This document shows, one piece after another, positions 1 through 11,618 of a stretch of DNA of 64,000 bases (positions are counted from its first letter, which is position 1; the number at the start of each line of letters is the position of its first letter). The position numbers and the translations under genes are program-made. Source of the DNA: Diogma glabrata (taxonomy: Eukaryota; Arthropoda; Insecta; Diptera; Cylindrotomidae). The stretch lies in the NCBI GenBank assembly GCA_963693315.1, contig OY856186.1, positions 286,456,930-286,520,929 of the forward strand, in the 5' to 3' direction. The notes below the pieces were generated by a model. The model searched no databases. It had not been told where the DNA came from and worked only from the letters and a program-made list of their open reading frames with translations.

Positions 1-312
1 GCGGATTTATTTGGTTGGTTTGTTTTAATGTATCCAGAATGTTCTTTAAAACGTTTCTTTAAACTCCTACGTGTCTGCCCATAATATTTTCTATTGCAAT
101 CACAACGTGATAGTTCATATATACCAACTTTATCATGATCATGAGTTTTATCTTTGGTTGATCCTAATTTATGTTTTATCTGTTCTTTACTACAAAAAAT
201 AATATACATTTTATGTTTTTTGAAAAACTTTTTAAGCTTATTAGTGATTTTTGGTTCGTTTGTTAAACAAACACTTTTGATTTGTTCATTGTTAACTAAA
301 CGAGCATTCTGG
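1..312 (-). pseudogene. Penelope-like element, C-terminal linker and GIY-YIG endonuclease (partial, runs off window)
   Basis: The minus strand is open from about 312 down to base 1. It encodes the linker after the reverse transcriptase and the start of a GIY-YIG nuclease: a lysine-rich ITNKLKKFFKKHKM stretch, LGSTKDK, then VGIYELSRCDCNRKYYGQTRRS. The GIY, YYGQT and following arginine are the landmarks of the Penelope endonuclease, which nicks target DNA for priming. It is a near-identical inverted copy of about 1350-1604 but lacks the frameshift seen there, so this copy is the better preserved. The window edge cuts it off. The opposite orientation of the two copies from about 312 outward suggests a head-to-head pair, a known arrangement for this class. 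Confidence 0.75.
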
Positions 313-469
313 GAGAAACAGATAATTTATTGATAATGTAGTACAAAATTTATCAACAAAAAATTTTGACAACAACGAATTAAATTTTTTTGAACAGATG
401 TTTAAACTTTTCTGTAACACCAGTGCATTTACCATTAGAAGATGTTGTTGTTGAGCTGAAACCAAGGCC

Positions 470-1768
470 AATATTTTGAATCTTGATCTTCAGAATAACA
501 GTTCTAATGAAACAAATTTCAAAAACATCATTAAAAATTTAAAAGAAAAAGACTGCGTTTATGTTAAAGGTCATAAATTAGTTATATTAGATCGTGTGGA
601 TTACTAAATTTAAATAGTTGTGGAGTGTTAAATTTAATTCAAGAAAGTGGGTATAAATAACTAAAGAAAACTCCTCTTCCAAAAATGATAAAACAGGTAG
701 ATAATGTTAGAAAGCAAATTAGTAATGTTTTTGGTAATAATTTCAAATTCAGTTTAAAAGTTTCTAATCCACAAGTTTCGAAATTATATTGCCTAAATGG
801 CAATGGTTGGTTGAAGAACTTAAAATTTTATCAAAATTTAAAACTCTTTCGATAAAAAATTCTTTTGATTTTGTGGAAAAAATTAAAGATATCCAATTAA
901 AAGATGATGAGATAATGGCTTCTTTTTGGTGTTGTTTCTTTATTTCCATCAATACCTGTACTTGTACAAGATGCTTTAAATGTAACACATGAACATCTAA
1001 ATAATTGTGATGTTCCTTTGGAAAAATTTAATGTTTATATGGAAATTGCTATTTGTTGTGTGGATCAAAATTTTTTTCAATATCCAAATGAATTTTATGA
1101 AATTGTAAGTGGAACAGCAATGGGTAATTCTTTATTACCTTTATTAGCTGAATTGTTTATGGCATATGTTTTGAAATTTTTTTGTCACATTCTCAAGAAT
1201 TGCCGAGGGTGTGGTTGCGTTTTGATGACGTTTTTGCTATTGTTAAAAATTGTGAAATAGATACTTCAATGAATACTATTAACACACAAGTGGATAGTAT
1301 AAAATTTACAAAAGAAATTGAGAATGAAGGCAAAATTGCTAACGCACCATACGCACCAGAAATCACTAATAAGCTTAAAAGGGTTTTTAAAAAACATAAA
1401 ATGGACATTGTTTTTTGTAGTAAAGAAGAATAAAACATAAATTAGGATCAACCAAAGTTAAAACTCATGATCATGATAAAGTTGGTATATATGAACTATC
1501 ACGTTGTGATTGCAATAGAAAATATTATGGGCAGACACGTAGGAGTTTAAAGAAACGTTTTAAAGAACATTCTGGATACATTAAAACAAACCAACCAAAT
1601 AAATCCGCAAAAGCAAAACATGTTTTGGAAAACCATCATTTAAATTTTTCAATTGATAATATGAAGTTAAAAAAAGGGGTGCACGACAACAATAAATTGG
1701 GTGCTTTTGAATCCCTTCACATTTATATAAGGACATTAATGCAATTAACATCGACAAGGGCAACATAA
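470..1768 (+). pseudogene. Penelope-like element, decayed reverse transcriptase plus GIY-YIG endonuclease
   Basis: Pieces in several frames read in order as a Penelope polyprotein. VSLFPSIPV near 925-960 is RT motif A. LNNCDVPLEKFNVYME followed by GTAMGNSLLPLLAEL (1000-1160) is the conserved block usually ending MGxPLSPxxA. RFDDVFAIV near 1215-1245 corresponds to the catalytic DD box. A complete GIY-YIG domain follows at 1481-1768 (GIYELSRCDCN, YYGQTRR, a conserved FKEH, then a C-terminal AFESLHIY). Frameshifts and stops, including one after SKEE near 1431, separate the pieces, so no protein is made. Family assignment rests on RT plus GIY-YIG in one element, which is diagnostic of Penelope-like elements. 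Confidence 0.8.
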
Positions 1769-1896
1769 ATTCAGATTTACTTAATGTATTTACTAACTGT
1801 GTTTAAACCTGTTAGACTTTATTTTTATGTACTTTTTTCATAATGTTAGCTTTGTTTTTCATATTGTTTTATTGAAAATTGTTTATTTCTTTTTAA

Positions 1897-1950
1897 AGTC
1901 GAGTTTGCTGATGATGGGTTGCATATAACCCGAAATGCATTCAATTTTAT
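1897..1950 (+). other. Penelope 3' end with hammerhead-like core
   Basis: Downstream of the endonuclease stop is CTGATGA, a short stem GGGTT/AACCC, then GAAA. This matches the order of the hammerhead ribozyme core (CUGAUGA, stem II, GAAA) known from Penelope-like elements. An extra T lies between CTGATGA and the stem. Only about three pairs of stem I (TTG/CAA) can be drawn. It may be a relic rather than an active ribozyme. Confidence 0.35.
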
Positions 1951-3419
<1,469 letters not shown>

Positions 3420-3502
3420 GTGTAGGACCCGGTACACAATAGTCGACTCGACCTTCACAATAGTGACGAACCAATTACCGCGAACCAAATAGAGTCAACA
3501 AA

Positions 3503-4550
3503 ATTCAATCTATACTGGTTGAACCCAAAGAAATAAAGTCCATTATAAGAAATTCAAAATTGAGCAAAGCCTCCGCTCACGATGGTATTAGTAATATAAT
3601 TCTAAATTCCTTTACACAGTAGTTTTTAATGTTCTACTTAAATTCGGTTGCTATCCAAAAATATGGAAGAACACCAAAATTATTGCAATCCCTAAGCCGA
3701 TTACTAAGCAGATTACTGGCATGTACTTATAGACCAATCAGTTTGTTAATTGCATCGTCGGAAATTTTTTTTGAAAAAATGATCTATAACAAAATGCTTA
3801 TAAGAATGGACTTAATAAAAAACTCATCAAGGAGAAATATCTTACCCGATCACCAGTTTGGTTTCCGGTCTGGCCACTATATTGTAATAAACAAGTAAAA
3901 CGTATTGTTAAACACATCAAAACAAAACGGCGTGAAACAAAATCTACAGAAATGATTTCATTTGACATTGAGAAAGCTTTTAATACCGCGTGGCACGACG
4001 GCCTTATATTAAAAACGCACATGCAAGGTTTCCCTTTAACTATCATAAACATAATAAGAAACTTCCTATTTGACCGAACCTTTAGCGTGTTTTACAAAAA
4101 CAGTCTTCCCGAGTTCCGACCAACATCATATTTCAGCTGGTGTTCCCCATAGTTCTGTGATTTCACCATTATTATATTCTATTTATATAGGAGATACTCC
4201 TGTTCCTCCCAGCTGTGAAATTGTAGATGATATACATAGATGACGCAGATGATACTGTAATATTTTCAACGGCAACTGAAGCTAATGATATTATTTTATC
4301 CTTTGAAAAAAATTGTAAGCTACTTCATGATTATTTCTTAAAATGGAAAATTAATACAAATAATGAAAAAACGGTAGCTATCATCTACTTTACTAGACGA
4401 AGAGCATCAAAATTCGTTTCCCAACGCAATTTCGTCCTCAATGGAAAAGAAATTCACTGGAGTGATATTAAAAATACCTATAGGTATCACTTTAGATCCA
4501 AAATTAATATTTAAGACTTAAGAGTCATTTTGTTAAAGTTGGACACTTTT
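3503..4550 (+). pseudogene. Jockey-type LINE, reverse transcriptase part 1 (decayed)
   Basis: Frames read in order as a jockey-clade reverse transcriptase. The entry motif is LVEPKEIKSIIRNSKLSKASAHDGI (3511-3590). TYRPISLLIASSEIFFEKMIYNKM is near 3728-3795 and PDHQFGFRSGH near 3846-3880. Motif A is MISFDIEKAFNTAWHDGL (3952-4005). A damaged VPQGS box (VPHSSVISPLLYSIY) lies at 4144-4185, and the catalytic segment reads DDADDTVIFST near 4236-4270 after a frameshift. The thumb continues to about 4514. At least three frameshifts or stops exist. The reading breaks where a foldback element begins and resumes beyond 13083. The 5' half (gag-like ORF and endonuclease) is absent, as is common for 5'-truncated LINE copies. 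Confidence 0.82.
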
Positions 4551-4625
4551 GATATTTGATGCCTTCGAGTTTCCTAAAATTTTCAGCATATATTAGCAGT
4601 ACTGTGATAAGAAAAATTGCAGTTT

Positions 4626-4662
<37 letters not shown>

Positions 4663-4666
4663 GCGT

Positions 4667-7660
4667 TCATGCTCCATGTAGGAGCGTTGCCAGGCTAATC
4701 AGCTTCGAATATTCACCACGGTCATTCGCAACAGCGACATAGTTACCATGGCAGCCGATTTTTTTAAGGTCGTTTATTACGTCAGTCTCCCATTGTAGTC
4801 GTGGTCTTCCTCGCGGTCTACCACTCCCTGGGGTACTAACGTACATTTTTCTAATCATTCCAGACTGTGAATCGGCTCGTAGAACATGCCCAAACCAAGC
4901 AATCCTGTTAGAACGGATACAACCTATTATATCAGGACCCTCAAGAAGGTCTCTGATCTCAAAGTTATACCGGGTTCTATACTCTCCATCGTCTGTCTTA
5001 AGTGGACCAAAAATGTAGCGTAGGATCTTACGCTCAAATACAGATAAATGCGATTCGTCATTTTGTGTAAGGGTCCACGTTTGTGACCCATACATCACAA
5101 CCGGTCTAATCAATGTCTTGTATAACTTGAGCTTGGTGTTAGTTGATACATACGGTGATCCAAGGAGAGGTTTAATTGAGTAGAAAGTTCGATTACCTGC
5201 AGCGATTCGAGCTTTAATATCTGTAAGTATGCTGTTGTTTGAGTCAAGCATTGATCCCAAATATTTAAAAGATTCAACTCCCTCAATTCGTTCATCGCCG
5301 CACATCAAATCTTTCTTCTCAGCCTCTCTTGAAACATTCATATGTTTGGTTTTATTGTAGTTAATTTGCAGACCAATTTTCCTAGCACCACTCTCAAGCG
5401 ACTTGAAAGTCTCACTCATAACAGCTTCACTTCGGCCGAGGATGACAACATCATCAGCGTAAGCAATCATCTGTACTGAGTTTATTGACAAGATATTGTT
5501 ATTAGTCGGTAGTTTCTTTTGACGGCACACATATTCCAAGGCTAGATTAAAAAGTATAGGAGAGATAGCATCACCTTGTCTTAATCCGGAGTCGACTTTA
5601 AAAAATTTTGATATTTCGTTCTCTACTCGCACACAGCATTGAGAGTTCTGTACTGTCATTTTGCATAGTGATACCAGTTTACCAGGAATTCCCATTGACA
5701 CCAGAGCAGACCATAGAGTCTCTCGTTCGAGAGAGTCGTAGGCCTGCCTGAAATCAATGAAAAGTTGGTGCACAGGTATGTTGAACTCTCGACACTTTTC
5801 CAAAATCATCCTTATCGAGAAAAGTGCATCGGTGGTACCTCGGCCCCGCCGGAAACCACACTGATATTCTCCAAACAGTTGTTCAGCAAAAGGATTGATT
5901 TTGGATAGCAAAATGTAGGAAAAGATCTTATATGCTGTGCAGAGGAGAGCGATTCCTCTGTAGTTTGCACATTGTAGGCGATTACCTTTTTTATGGATTG
6001 GTATCAGCATAGCTTTGTTCCAGTCCTGTGGCATGGTTTCAGTCCTCCAGATCATTTGAACAAGTTCAAACAATCTTGAGGATAGAGTTTCGCCACCATG
6101 TACAATCATTTCGGATGTTATATCGTCGATACCAGGTGCTTTATTGCATTTTAATTTTGACAGCGCCGCATCGAATTCCTCTTTGGTGGGTTCGTCTACA
6201 TGTACCTTTGACGCACGAATAAGCTTTGCTCGTCGTCCGACTTGTTGCTGGTCACTTAAGTTGAGAAGATTCTCAAAATAAGCGGCCCAAGTATCTAAAA
6301 TATTTTTAAGGTCTACTTGTAGCTCCCCATCTTCGTTTTGAATAGCAGTCGATCTAGTTTGAGGGCCCTTCCTTAAGGTTTTAACCTGTTGAAAGAAGTT
6401 ACGCGATTGATGTTCCTTATTGAAGCTTTCAATCTCCTCACACTGTCTCTTCCACCATTCTCTCTTCGTTCGTCTACATAGCTTTGTAACGGCTTGTCTT
6501 GCCAGTTTATAGTTCTCCTTCGTGGACCTGGTATTGCGTCCTTGTAGACACTTCAGATAGCAATCTCTTTTGTATTGAATAGCGTCAAGACATTCTTGAT
6601 CCATCCATGGCTTCTGGGAGTGGTTCTGTGGTCGTCCAAGTATTCCCTCAGCGGCGCTTAAAACAGCATCTTTGAGCAAATACCATGACTTATCGACGTC
6701 TCCATTAATGGTTTCTGATTTCTCCAATGTTTCGGCAATATGGATTTGATATCTCTCTTCTGTTTCAGCATTCTTTAATGATGAGATGTTAAAACGATTC
6801 CATTGATTGAATTTTGGAATGCCTGGATTTGGGAAGTGGAACCTTATCGTTGCACATACAAGGAAGTGATCACTTCCAATGTATGCACCTCTAAAGGATC
6901 GCACATCCCGAACGCTCGAAAAGAAACGTGCTGTTACTAGAACGTGATCAATTTGATTTCGAGTGTTTCCATTCGGTGAGACCCAAGTCTGTTTATGAAT
7001 CGATCGATGCGGAAAGAACGTACTGGCAATTTTCAACTTATTTGATAATGCAAACTCAGTCATTCTCTCACCATTATCATTCGAATTCAAATGCAGGCTG
7101 TTGGGACCCACCACATTTCCATAAGAGATATCTCCTCCAACCTGTCCATTAAAGTCACCAAGAACCATAATGAAGTCGCGTGTTGGTGTTTGTTTCATAA
7201 CCTCTTCCAGTGCTATGTAGAAATTATCCTTCTCGTCGACGGTCTTAGCTTCAGTAGGTGCATGCACGGCAATAAGAGAAATATTGTTATATGTACCACG
7301 TACACGTAGGTAGCAGATCCTCTCACTGACCGGGATGAATTTCATCACGGCTTCTTGTATACGTGCACCAACAAGAAAGCCAGTACCAAATTCTCTTCGA
7401 GAAGGATGACCACTACAGTATAGAGAGTGACTATCCAAATCTTGTTTTCCGATTATCGGCTGTCTAATTTCTTGTAGAGCAATAATATCCATCCTATACC
7501 TCTCAGCCTCTGTTTCCAGACTTATAAGAGCATCAGGAGCGCTCAGGCTGCGCACGTTCCACGTTCCGATTCGGTAGTCTGGTCCTTTTTCACGTCCAGG
7601 TAAAATTCTGTTTTGTTGTCCGGGTCTGTTTTTCTTTTTCTGATCACCAAATTTAACATA
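4667..7660 (-). CDS. RTE-type LINE polyprotein: APE endonuclease plus reverse transcriptase
   Basis: An open frame of almost 1000 codons. The first methionine gives 962 aa from 7555, but homology extends upstream in frame (GPDYRIGTWNVRSL before it, near 7550-7595), so the true N terminus lies further 5'. The endonuclease shows IGTWNVRSL, IALQEIR, VLGDFNGQVG and SDHFLV. The reverse transcriptase shows NYRGIALLCTAYKIF, FGEYQCGFRRGRGTTDALF, FIDFRQAYDSLERETLW, SGLRQGDAISPILFNLALE and the catalytic IAYADDVVILG. The C terminus (RPRGRPRLQWETDV) is typical of RTE/Bov-B-like proteins often annotated as craniofacial development protein 2-like. All catalytic boxes look intact. Its role is target nicking and target-primed reverse transcription. 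The one visible lesion is a TAA at 7661-7663, upstream. Confidence 0.9.
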   Translation of the reverse strand, partial: YVKFGDQKKKNRPGQQNRILPGREKGPDYRIGTWNVRSLSAPDALISLETEAERYRMDIIALQEIRQPIIGKQDLDSHSLYCSGHPSRREFGTGFLVGARIQEAVMKFIPVSERICYLRVRGTYNNISLIAVHAPTEAKTVDEKDNFYIALEEVMKQTPTRDFIMVLGDFNGQVGGDISYGNVVGPNSLHLNSNDNGERMTEFALSNKLKIASTFFPHRSIHKQTWVSPNGNTRNQIDHVLVTARFFSSVRDVRSFRGAYIGSDHFLVCATIRFHFPNPGIPKFNQWNRFNISSLKNAETEERYQIHIAETLEKSETINGDVDKSWYLLKDAVLSAAEGILGRPQNHSQKPWMDQECLDAIQYKRDCYLKCLQGRNTRSTKENYKLARQAVTKLCRRTKREWWKRQCEEIESFNKEHQSRNFFQQVKTLRKGPQTRSTAIQNEDGELQVDLKNILDTWAAYFENLLNLSDQQQVGRRAKLIRASKVHVDEPTKEEFDAALSKLKCNKAPGIDDITSEMIVHGGETLSSRLFELVQMIWRTETMPQDWNKAMLIPIHKKGNRLQCANYRGIALLCTAYKIFSYILLSKINPFAEQLFGEYQCGFRRGRGTTDALFSIRMILEKCREFNIPVHQLFIDFRQAYDSLERETLWSALVSMGIPGKLVSLCKMTVQNSQCCVRVENEISKFFKVDSGLRQGDAISPILFNLALEYVCRQKKLPTNNNILSINSVQMIAYADDVVILGRSEAVMSETFKSLESGARKIGLQINYNKTKHMNVSREAEKKDLMCGDERIEGVESFKYLGSMLDSNNSILTDIKARIAAGNRTFYSIKPLLGSPYVSTNTKLKLYKTLIRPVVMYGSQTWTLTQNDESHLSVFERKILRYIFGPLKTDDGEYRTRYNFEIRDLLEGPDIIGCIRSNRIAWFGHVLRADSQSGMIRKMYVSTPGSGRPRGRPRLQWETDVINDLKKIGCHGNYVAVANDRGEYSKLISLATLLHGA

Positions 7661-7885
7661 TTAGTTTTTTTCCGGGGTTAGGGTGTTAACCTTAGGCCCA
7701 ACCCAAATTGTCGTGAATGGGTCCGTTCTGCATATTAAGGTCACCAGAAACAACCTTTTTACACGTTTATATAGCGAGCCGCTTGATTCAAGACAGACGC
7801 CCGCTCCAAGCCGCCCCTGACATGGAGAACAGACGCTTGAGTCGCATTGGTTGTAAGGCGCCAATTCGCCGTGATGTAGCGTCAT
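7661..7885 (-). CDS. RTE 5' leader open frame (74 aa), in phase with the polyprotein
   Basis: A methionine-started 74-aa frame in the same reading phase as the RTE polyprotein, separated from it by a single TAA. It includes a cysteine-containing CSPCQGRLGAG stretch and ends PKVNTLTPEKN. Either it is the N-terminal part of the original ORF cut by a point mutation, or it is a short leader ORF. I cannot assign a domain. Its phase and position at the 5' end of the element favour the first reading. Confidence 0.5.
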   Translation of the reverse strand: MTLHHGELAPYNQCDSSVCSPCQGRLGAGVCLESSGSLYKRVKRLFLVTLICRTDPFTTIWVGPKVNTLTPEKN

Positions 7886-8286
7886 TGACTAAGCAGTTTA
7901 AACTTTACCACCTCTTAAATCTGGCGCGTTTGACCTTTAATAGAGGTCAAAGTTTAAGAGCACGGGTAAACCGTATAAATTATATGATCATTTTACTTCA
8001 TAAGCCCATGAGTGACCCATGACATTTTTTAATAAGAATTCTACTTGATACTAGATAGGTGTAAGCATAAATAATTTGTTGGCTCACTCATGGCTTTAAG
8101 GGATCATTCGAAAATGTTGTTTTCGTTGCTTTTTTTCCTTGCTATGTGGCTCAATATCTGCTAGGTCCATAGGTGACCCACAGCAATAGCTATTGGATTA
8201 ATTACACAACCTATGAAAGTATACTTAGAAAAATTTAAGACAGCATGGGTTACTCTTGACTTTAGTAGTAAAACGGTCTCAAAGTT

Positions 8287-8817
8287 TGTTGAAGACAGCA
8301 GATCCTAAAATAGAAACAATTAGTCAAGTTACAATACTTATCTTAATACTTACTTATCTTGTACAAATTAATTATAAAGTAGTTTCAATACTTATCTTAA
8401 ATTTCCTAAGAATACTCTAATTTCAACCTAAAATTATTTAATGTCACTTATTTACGTAACAATATAAATGTCAATTGATAAAAACCTTACAAATGTTAAT
8501 TTGCTTATTTTATTATATTAATTTATGTCCATATATCTTAATTTTCTTAAATCAAAGTATGAAAAGCTTAATTTTTGAAATGTGAATAGCTTAATTATTC
8601 ATAGCTCAATAATTGAAAAGCAATATATTTTTTAGAGATCTTGATAAAACAAAAATAAACAACACTTAACTAAAAATATTCAATGAGTTTTAATCAAGAA
8701 TTATTAAATTACGCAAACCAGCCTATTAATAAAATAAAATAGGAAACTTATTTCACCATCAAATTTGTACCAACATCATCAATTGAAGATATTGGAACCT
8801 GATCAATTGGGTACAAA
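8287..8817. mobile_element. 531-bp insertion of unknown class with 8-bp target duplication
   Basis: The left arm of the foldback is broken here, and the duplicate arm (12620-12640) lacks this segment. TCAAAGTT occurs on both sides (8279-8286 and 8818-8825). The insert begins TGTTGAAGACAGC and ends GGGTACAAA. It shows no terminal inverted repeat and no ORF. The 8-bp duplication would fit a hAT-related or other DNA element. Confidence 0.6.
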
Positions 8818-8976
8818 TCAAAGTTGATAGTTTTTGGCCAAAAAAAGGTCAAAGTTTAAGGTCAATAACTCCAGAAGCCATCAGTTAAAAACTTTGAGAC
8901 ACATCTCTAATTATACTCCATATTGTGTAGTTTAAGGTCCAGGCTTAAATCCCATTAAGGCAAGGATTTGTTTTTT

Positions 8977-9726
8977 TAATACATGCTTTTTTCATAGTTC
9001 AATATGCGTTTTACATAATGCACAGCTTACCTACTTCGCAGACCATTTTTGATTTTTTAATGGTCATAAATCAATTTTTAACCAGGACTATAATTTATTT
9101 TGTAAATAATTACAAAACCTCAGTTCCACAGTATAGGGGACTATACGGAGTGACGTTCCACTTCAAACAGATCAAGGCTATGCCCAAAATTCTATCAGTC
9201 GTAAATAATTTGTTTATGGCCCAAATTATAGGTTATAAAATTTTATGCAGTCTGGCATTTTCCTAAAATTCTATTCAGCAACTAAAGTTACATCATTAAA
9301 TGGTTTCAATTAAATGATCTGATAAGTTTTACAAGTGTTGCATCGAAAAAATATTCTTTCACGATGAGGTGATTGATTGCAGCCGCCATATTTGTCCGCA
9401 ATTTTGAATTTTAGGAAAATGCCAGACAATATCAGAAACTCTATAAACTAAGCTAAACTAAATTTGGGCCATAACAAATTATTTACGACTGATAGAATTT
9501 TGAGCACAGCCTTAATCCGCTTGACGTGGACCATCACTCCGTATACTCCCCCTGTACTGTCGAACTGAGGTTTTGTAATTATATACAAATTCAAATATGG
9601 CCCATATTTAAAAATTGATTTATGCCCATTAAAAAATCAAAAATGGTCTGAGAAATAGGTAAAATGTGCATAATGGAACATTATGTAAAACGCATATTGG
9701 ACTATGAAAAAAGCATGTATTAAAAA
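8977..9726. repeat. Inner arms and loop of the foldback element
   Basis: About 8977-9270 and 9410-9726 are reverse complements of each other. Both contain the blocks gcgttttacataatg, caaaaatggtctg and gacgttccac/gtggaccatcactccg. The unpaired loop (about 9270-9410) is unique. This is the symmetry centre of the 4553-13082 element. Confidence 0.85.
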
Positions 9727-10059
9727 CCATATCATTGACCCATACACGCCCGACGCCAAGGGGGGGTTATGGGGGTTGTGACACCCCCCCAAGAATTTTC
9801 CAAGTCGGCAAATTCGGCATTTTTACGAAAAGAATTTTCCAATTCGGCAATTTTACGATTTTATTAAAGTTAAGTTTATTAAAGTTATTTAAGCAAAAAT
9901 TTAAATTTTTGCAACGATTCCCACTTTTTGTTCAGTATCACTTATTTATTTTCTTTATCATTCGGCAAATTACGATTTTAAAATCTTTACAGCAACTGGA
10001 TTTAAAATAGCCGAGGGTGAAACATCTGGATTAATGACTAATACATTTTATTTATAACA

Positions 10060-10607
10060 AGATCTTCTATAGAAAACAGTTTTATGCGGTTTTAGACACG
10101 TTAATAAATTTATGTACAAAAAACCTTCTTAGTTCCATTAATAGCATAAAACCTCTATATGAAATGTTTAAGCCACCTATGAAAAGGGAATGCTGCACAA
10201 TATTAAATGTTCAGAATGCATTACAATTATTTCCTAAAAACGTTGCCATTACCGACTCGTATGCTGTTCAAGCAGAATTAAAAATTCTCTGTGATCGATG
10301 CACAAATGAAACATCTCTAGCGGAAATTATGCATAAATCTGAAGAGTTAAAAACCATTCTTCCTCTAGCTAATCAAATTTGCCGTCTTGTAATTACGGCC
10401 CCTGTAACAGTTGCATCCAACGAAAGAACTTTTAGCAAATTAAAGCTGGTAAAAAACTATCTTCGATCAACAATGACAGATGGCAGCCTAAATTCACTAC
10501 TAATATTACAGTCAGAAAAAGATCTTGTGGATAAAATTAAATTTGATGAATTTTTAAATAGATGGGTAAATTTAAAACAAAGGCGCGTCAGATTTCAATC
10601 CCAATAG
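10060..10607 (+). pseudogene. hAT transposase, C-terminal dimerisation region only (ZMYM1/DUF4371-like)
   Basis: A frame open from about 10060 (YRKQFYAVLDTLINLC) to a stop at 10605-10607. It ends in the hAT C-terminal dimerisation signature: ITAPVTVASNERTFSKLKLVKNYLRSTM, then SLLILQSEKD and a basic tail. This domain packs hAT transposases into dimers. The BED zinc finger and catalytic domain that should precede it are missing, since the element starts only about 300 bp upstream. The type resembles transposases related to zinc finger MYM-type protein 1. Being flanked by element ends, it is a transposon remnant and not a host gene. Confidence 0.82.
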
Positions 10608-11070
10608 AATATAACAATGTAGCATTTCAAAATAATTGTACTTTCATTTATTGTTTTATTTTCTGCATGTATCTTACATCGATTCAAATTATGCAAGAAT
10701 AAAATCTAAAACAAATGGAATAACAATGTGCGAAAAACTTTTTACTTTTTGTACTTTTATCCACGACTACTAAAGAATATATGCTTTCCATGCGTATAGC
10801 TTTCATTGTAATTGTATTCATTCCTTTTCTATATATCAAATTCTTTTTTATTTATTTCATTACGCTTTATTTATTCAAAATTCCCCTAACAAATTAAAAA
10901 CTTGATTTGTTCGTATAGTAATATAAACGAAATAAAACACGAACAATACATATAAAATAAACAAACATGTTTTATTTTGTTTTTATTTTCATAGAAATAT
11001 TTCAATATGGCGATATAAACTTTTACAGGAAAACTTGAATGAAATTATTTGAAATATTTGTAGTCGTGGA

Positions 11071-11205
11071 TAAAATAGTATCTTGTATTGGCTTAGGATG
11101 AAGGCAATTCTTCACTCAAATGATTCCACTCGTTACGCTCGTTTCGGGAAACTTCATCCTGAAGAATTGCCTTCATTCTAGCTCATACAAGAATCTACTA
11201 TTCTA
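11071..11205. repeat. Imperfect inverted repeat (hairpin) inside the hAT element
   Basis: Arms at 11071-11115 and 11158-11205 share gaaggcaattcttca and its complement, with a 45-bp loop containing tcgttacgctcg. ATCCACGACTAC at 10765 and its complement at 11060 form a wider pair. It could be a small MITE or an element-specific structure. Confidence 0.65.
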
Positions 11206-11267
11206 TATTTGTTTAATTAGTGCCGTTAAAAGTTCTACGCCAACCTTTTTTTGGGTTGTATATTAGC

Positions 11268-11420
11268 TGTGTTATTTTGTAATTCTGTATAGAACAGAAT
11301 TAAAATTCTCAATACGATTTGACAGCTAAATAGTTCTATAGAATTATTACAGAATTAATTAGTTGTCAAATCGTATTGAAAATTTTAATTCTGTTCTATA
11401 TAGAATTACAAAAAAACACA
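11268..11420. mobile_element. Small MITE-like inverted repeat
   Basis: About 55-bp arms (GTGTTATTTTGTAATTCTGT... and its complement ending AACAC) surround a short loop, about 153 bp in all. There is no coding capacity. It abuts the mitochondrial fragment at 11419. Confidence 0.65.
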
Positions 11421-11576
11421 GATTCCTCTGAATAGACTAAAATACCGCCAAATTTTTTAAATTTCAAGACAATAACTAATACTAATCTAGATTATCATTC
11501 AATATACATATTAAATAATAGGGTATCTAATCCTAGTTTATAATTAAAATTTCTTAGCTTCAAAATAGTTTATTAT
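11419..11576 (-). pseudogene. Nuclear copy of mitochondrial 12S rRNA (numt fragment)
   Basis: Read on the minus strand, the segment contains two highly conserved insect mitochondrial small-subunit rRNA blocks in correct order: AACTAGGATTAGATACCC (about 11517-11536) and GGCGGTATTTTAGTCTATTC (about 11430-11450) followed by AGAGGAATCTG. Spacing between them is close to that in mitochondrial 12S genes. The copy lies inside a hAT transposon within the nuclear repeat nest, so it is a transferred fragment and not a working rRNA. It continues into the left arm of a palindrome. Confidence 0.85.
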
Positions 11577-11618
11577 ATAATAAACTATTTTGAAGCTAAG
11601 AAATTTTAATTATAAACT
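11535..11618. repeat. Perfect 84-bp palindrome at the numt edge
   Basis: Every base from 11535 to 11618 pairs with its mirror (centre 11576/11577) with no spacer. The left half is part of the 12S-derived sequence, so the right half is an inverted duplication of the same rRNA segment. It probably arose from hairpin priming or fold-back repair. Confidence 0.95.

Larger units (their letters stand above)
4631..7892 (-). mobile_element. RTE-like non-LTR retrotransposon, near full length
   Basis: A minus-strand LINE of about 3.26 kb. The poly(A) tail appears as a T run at about 4630-4660, only a few bases beyond the stop codon. It is flanked by the direct duplication gcagtttaaact (4619-4630 and 7893-7904), which interrupts the left arm of the foldback element. 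The perfect target duplication and long A tail mark a relatively recent insertion. The 5' 230 bp contains an upstream open frame in phase with the main ORF. Confidence 0.92.

Noticed and set aside
10164..10607. Domesticated hAT-derived host gene
   Set aside because: It lies inside clear transposon ends with a target duplication and lacks the upstream domains.
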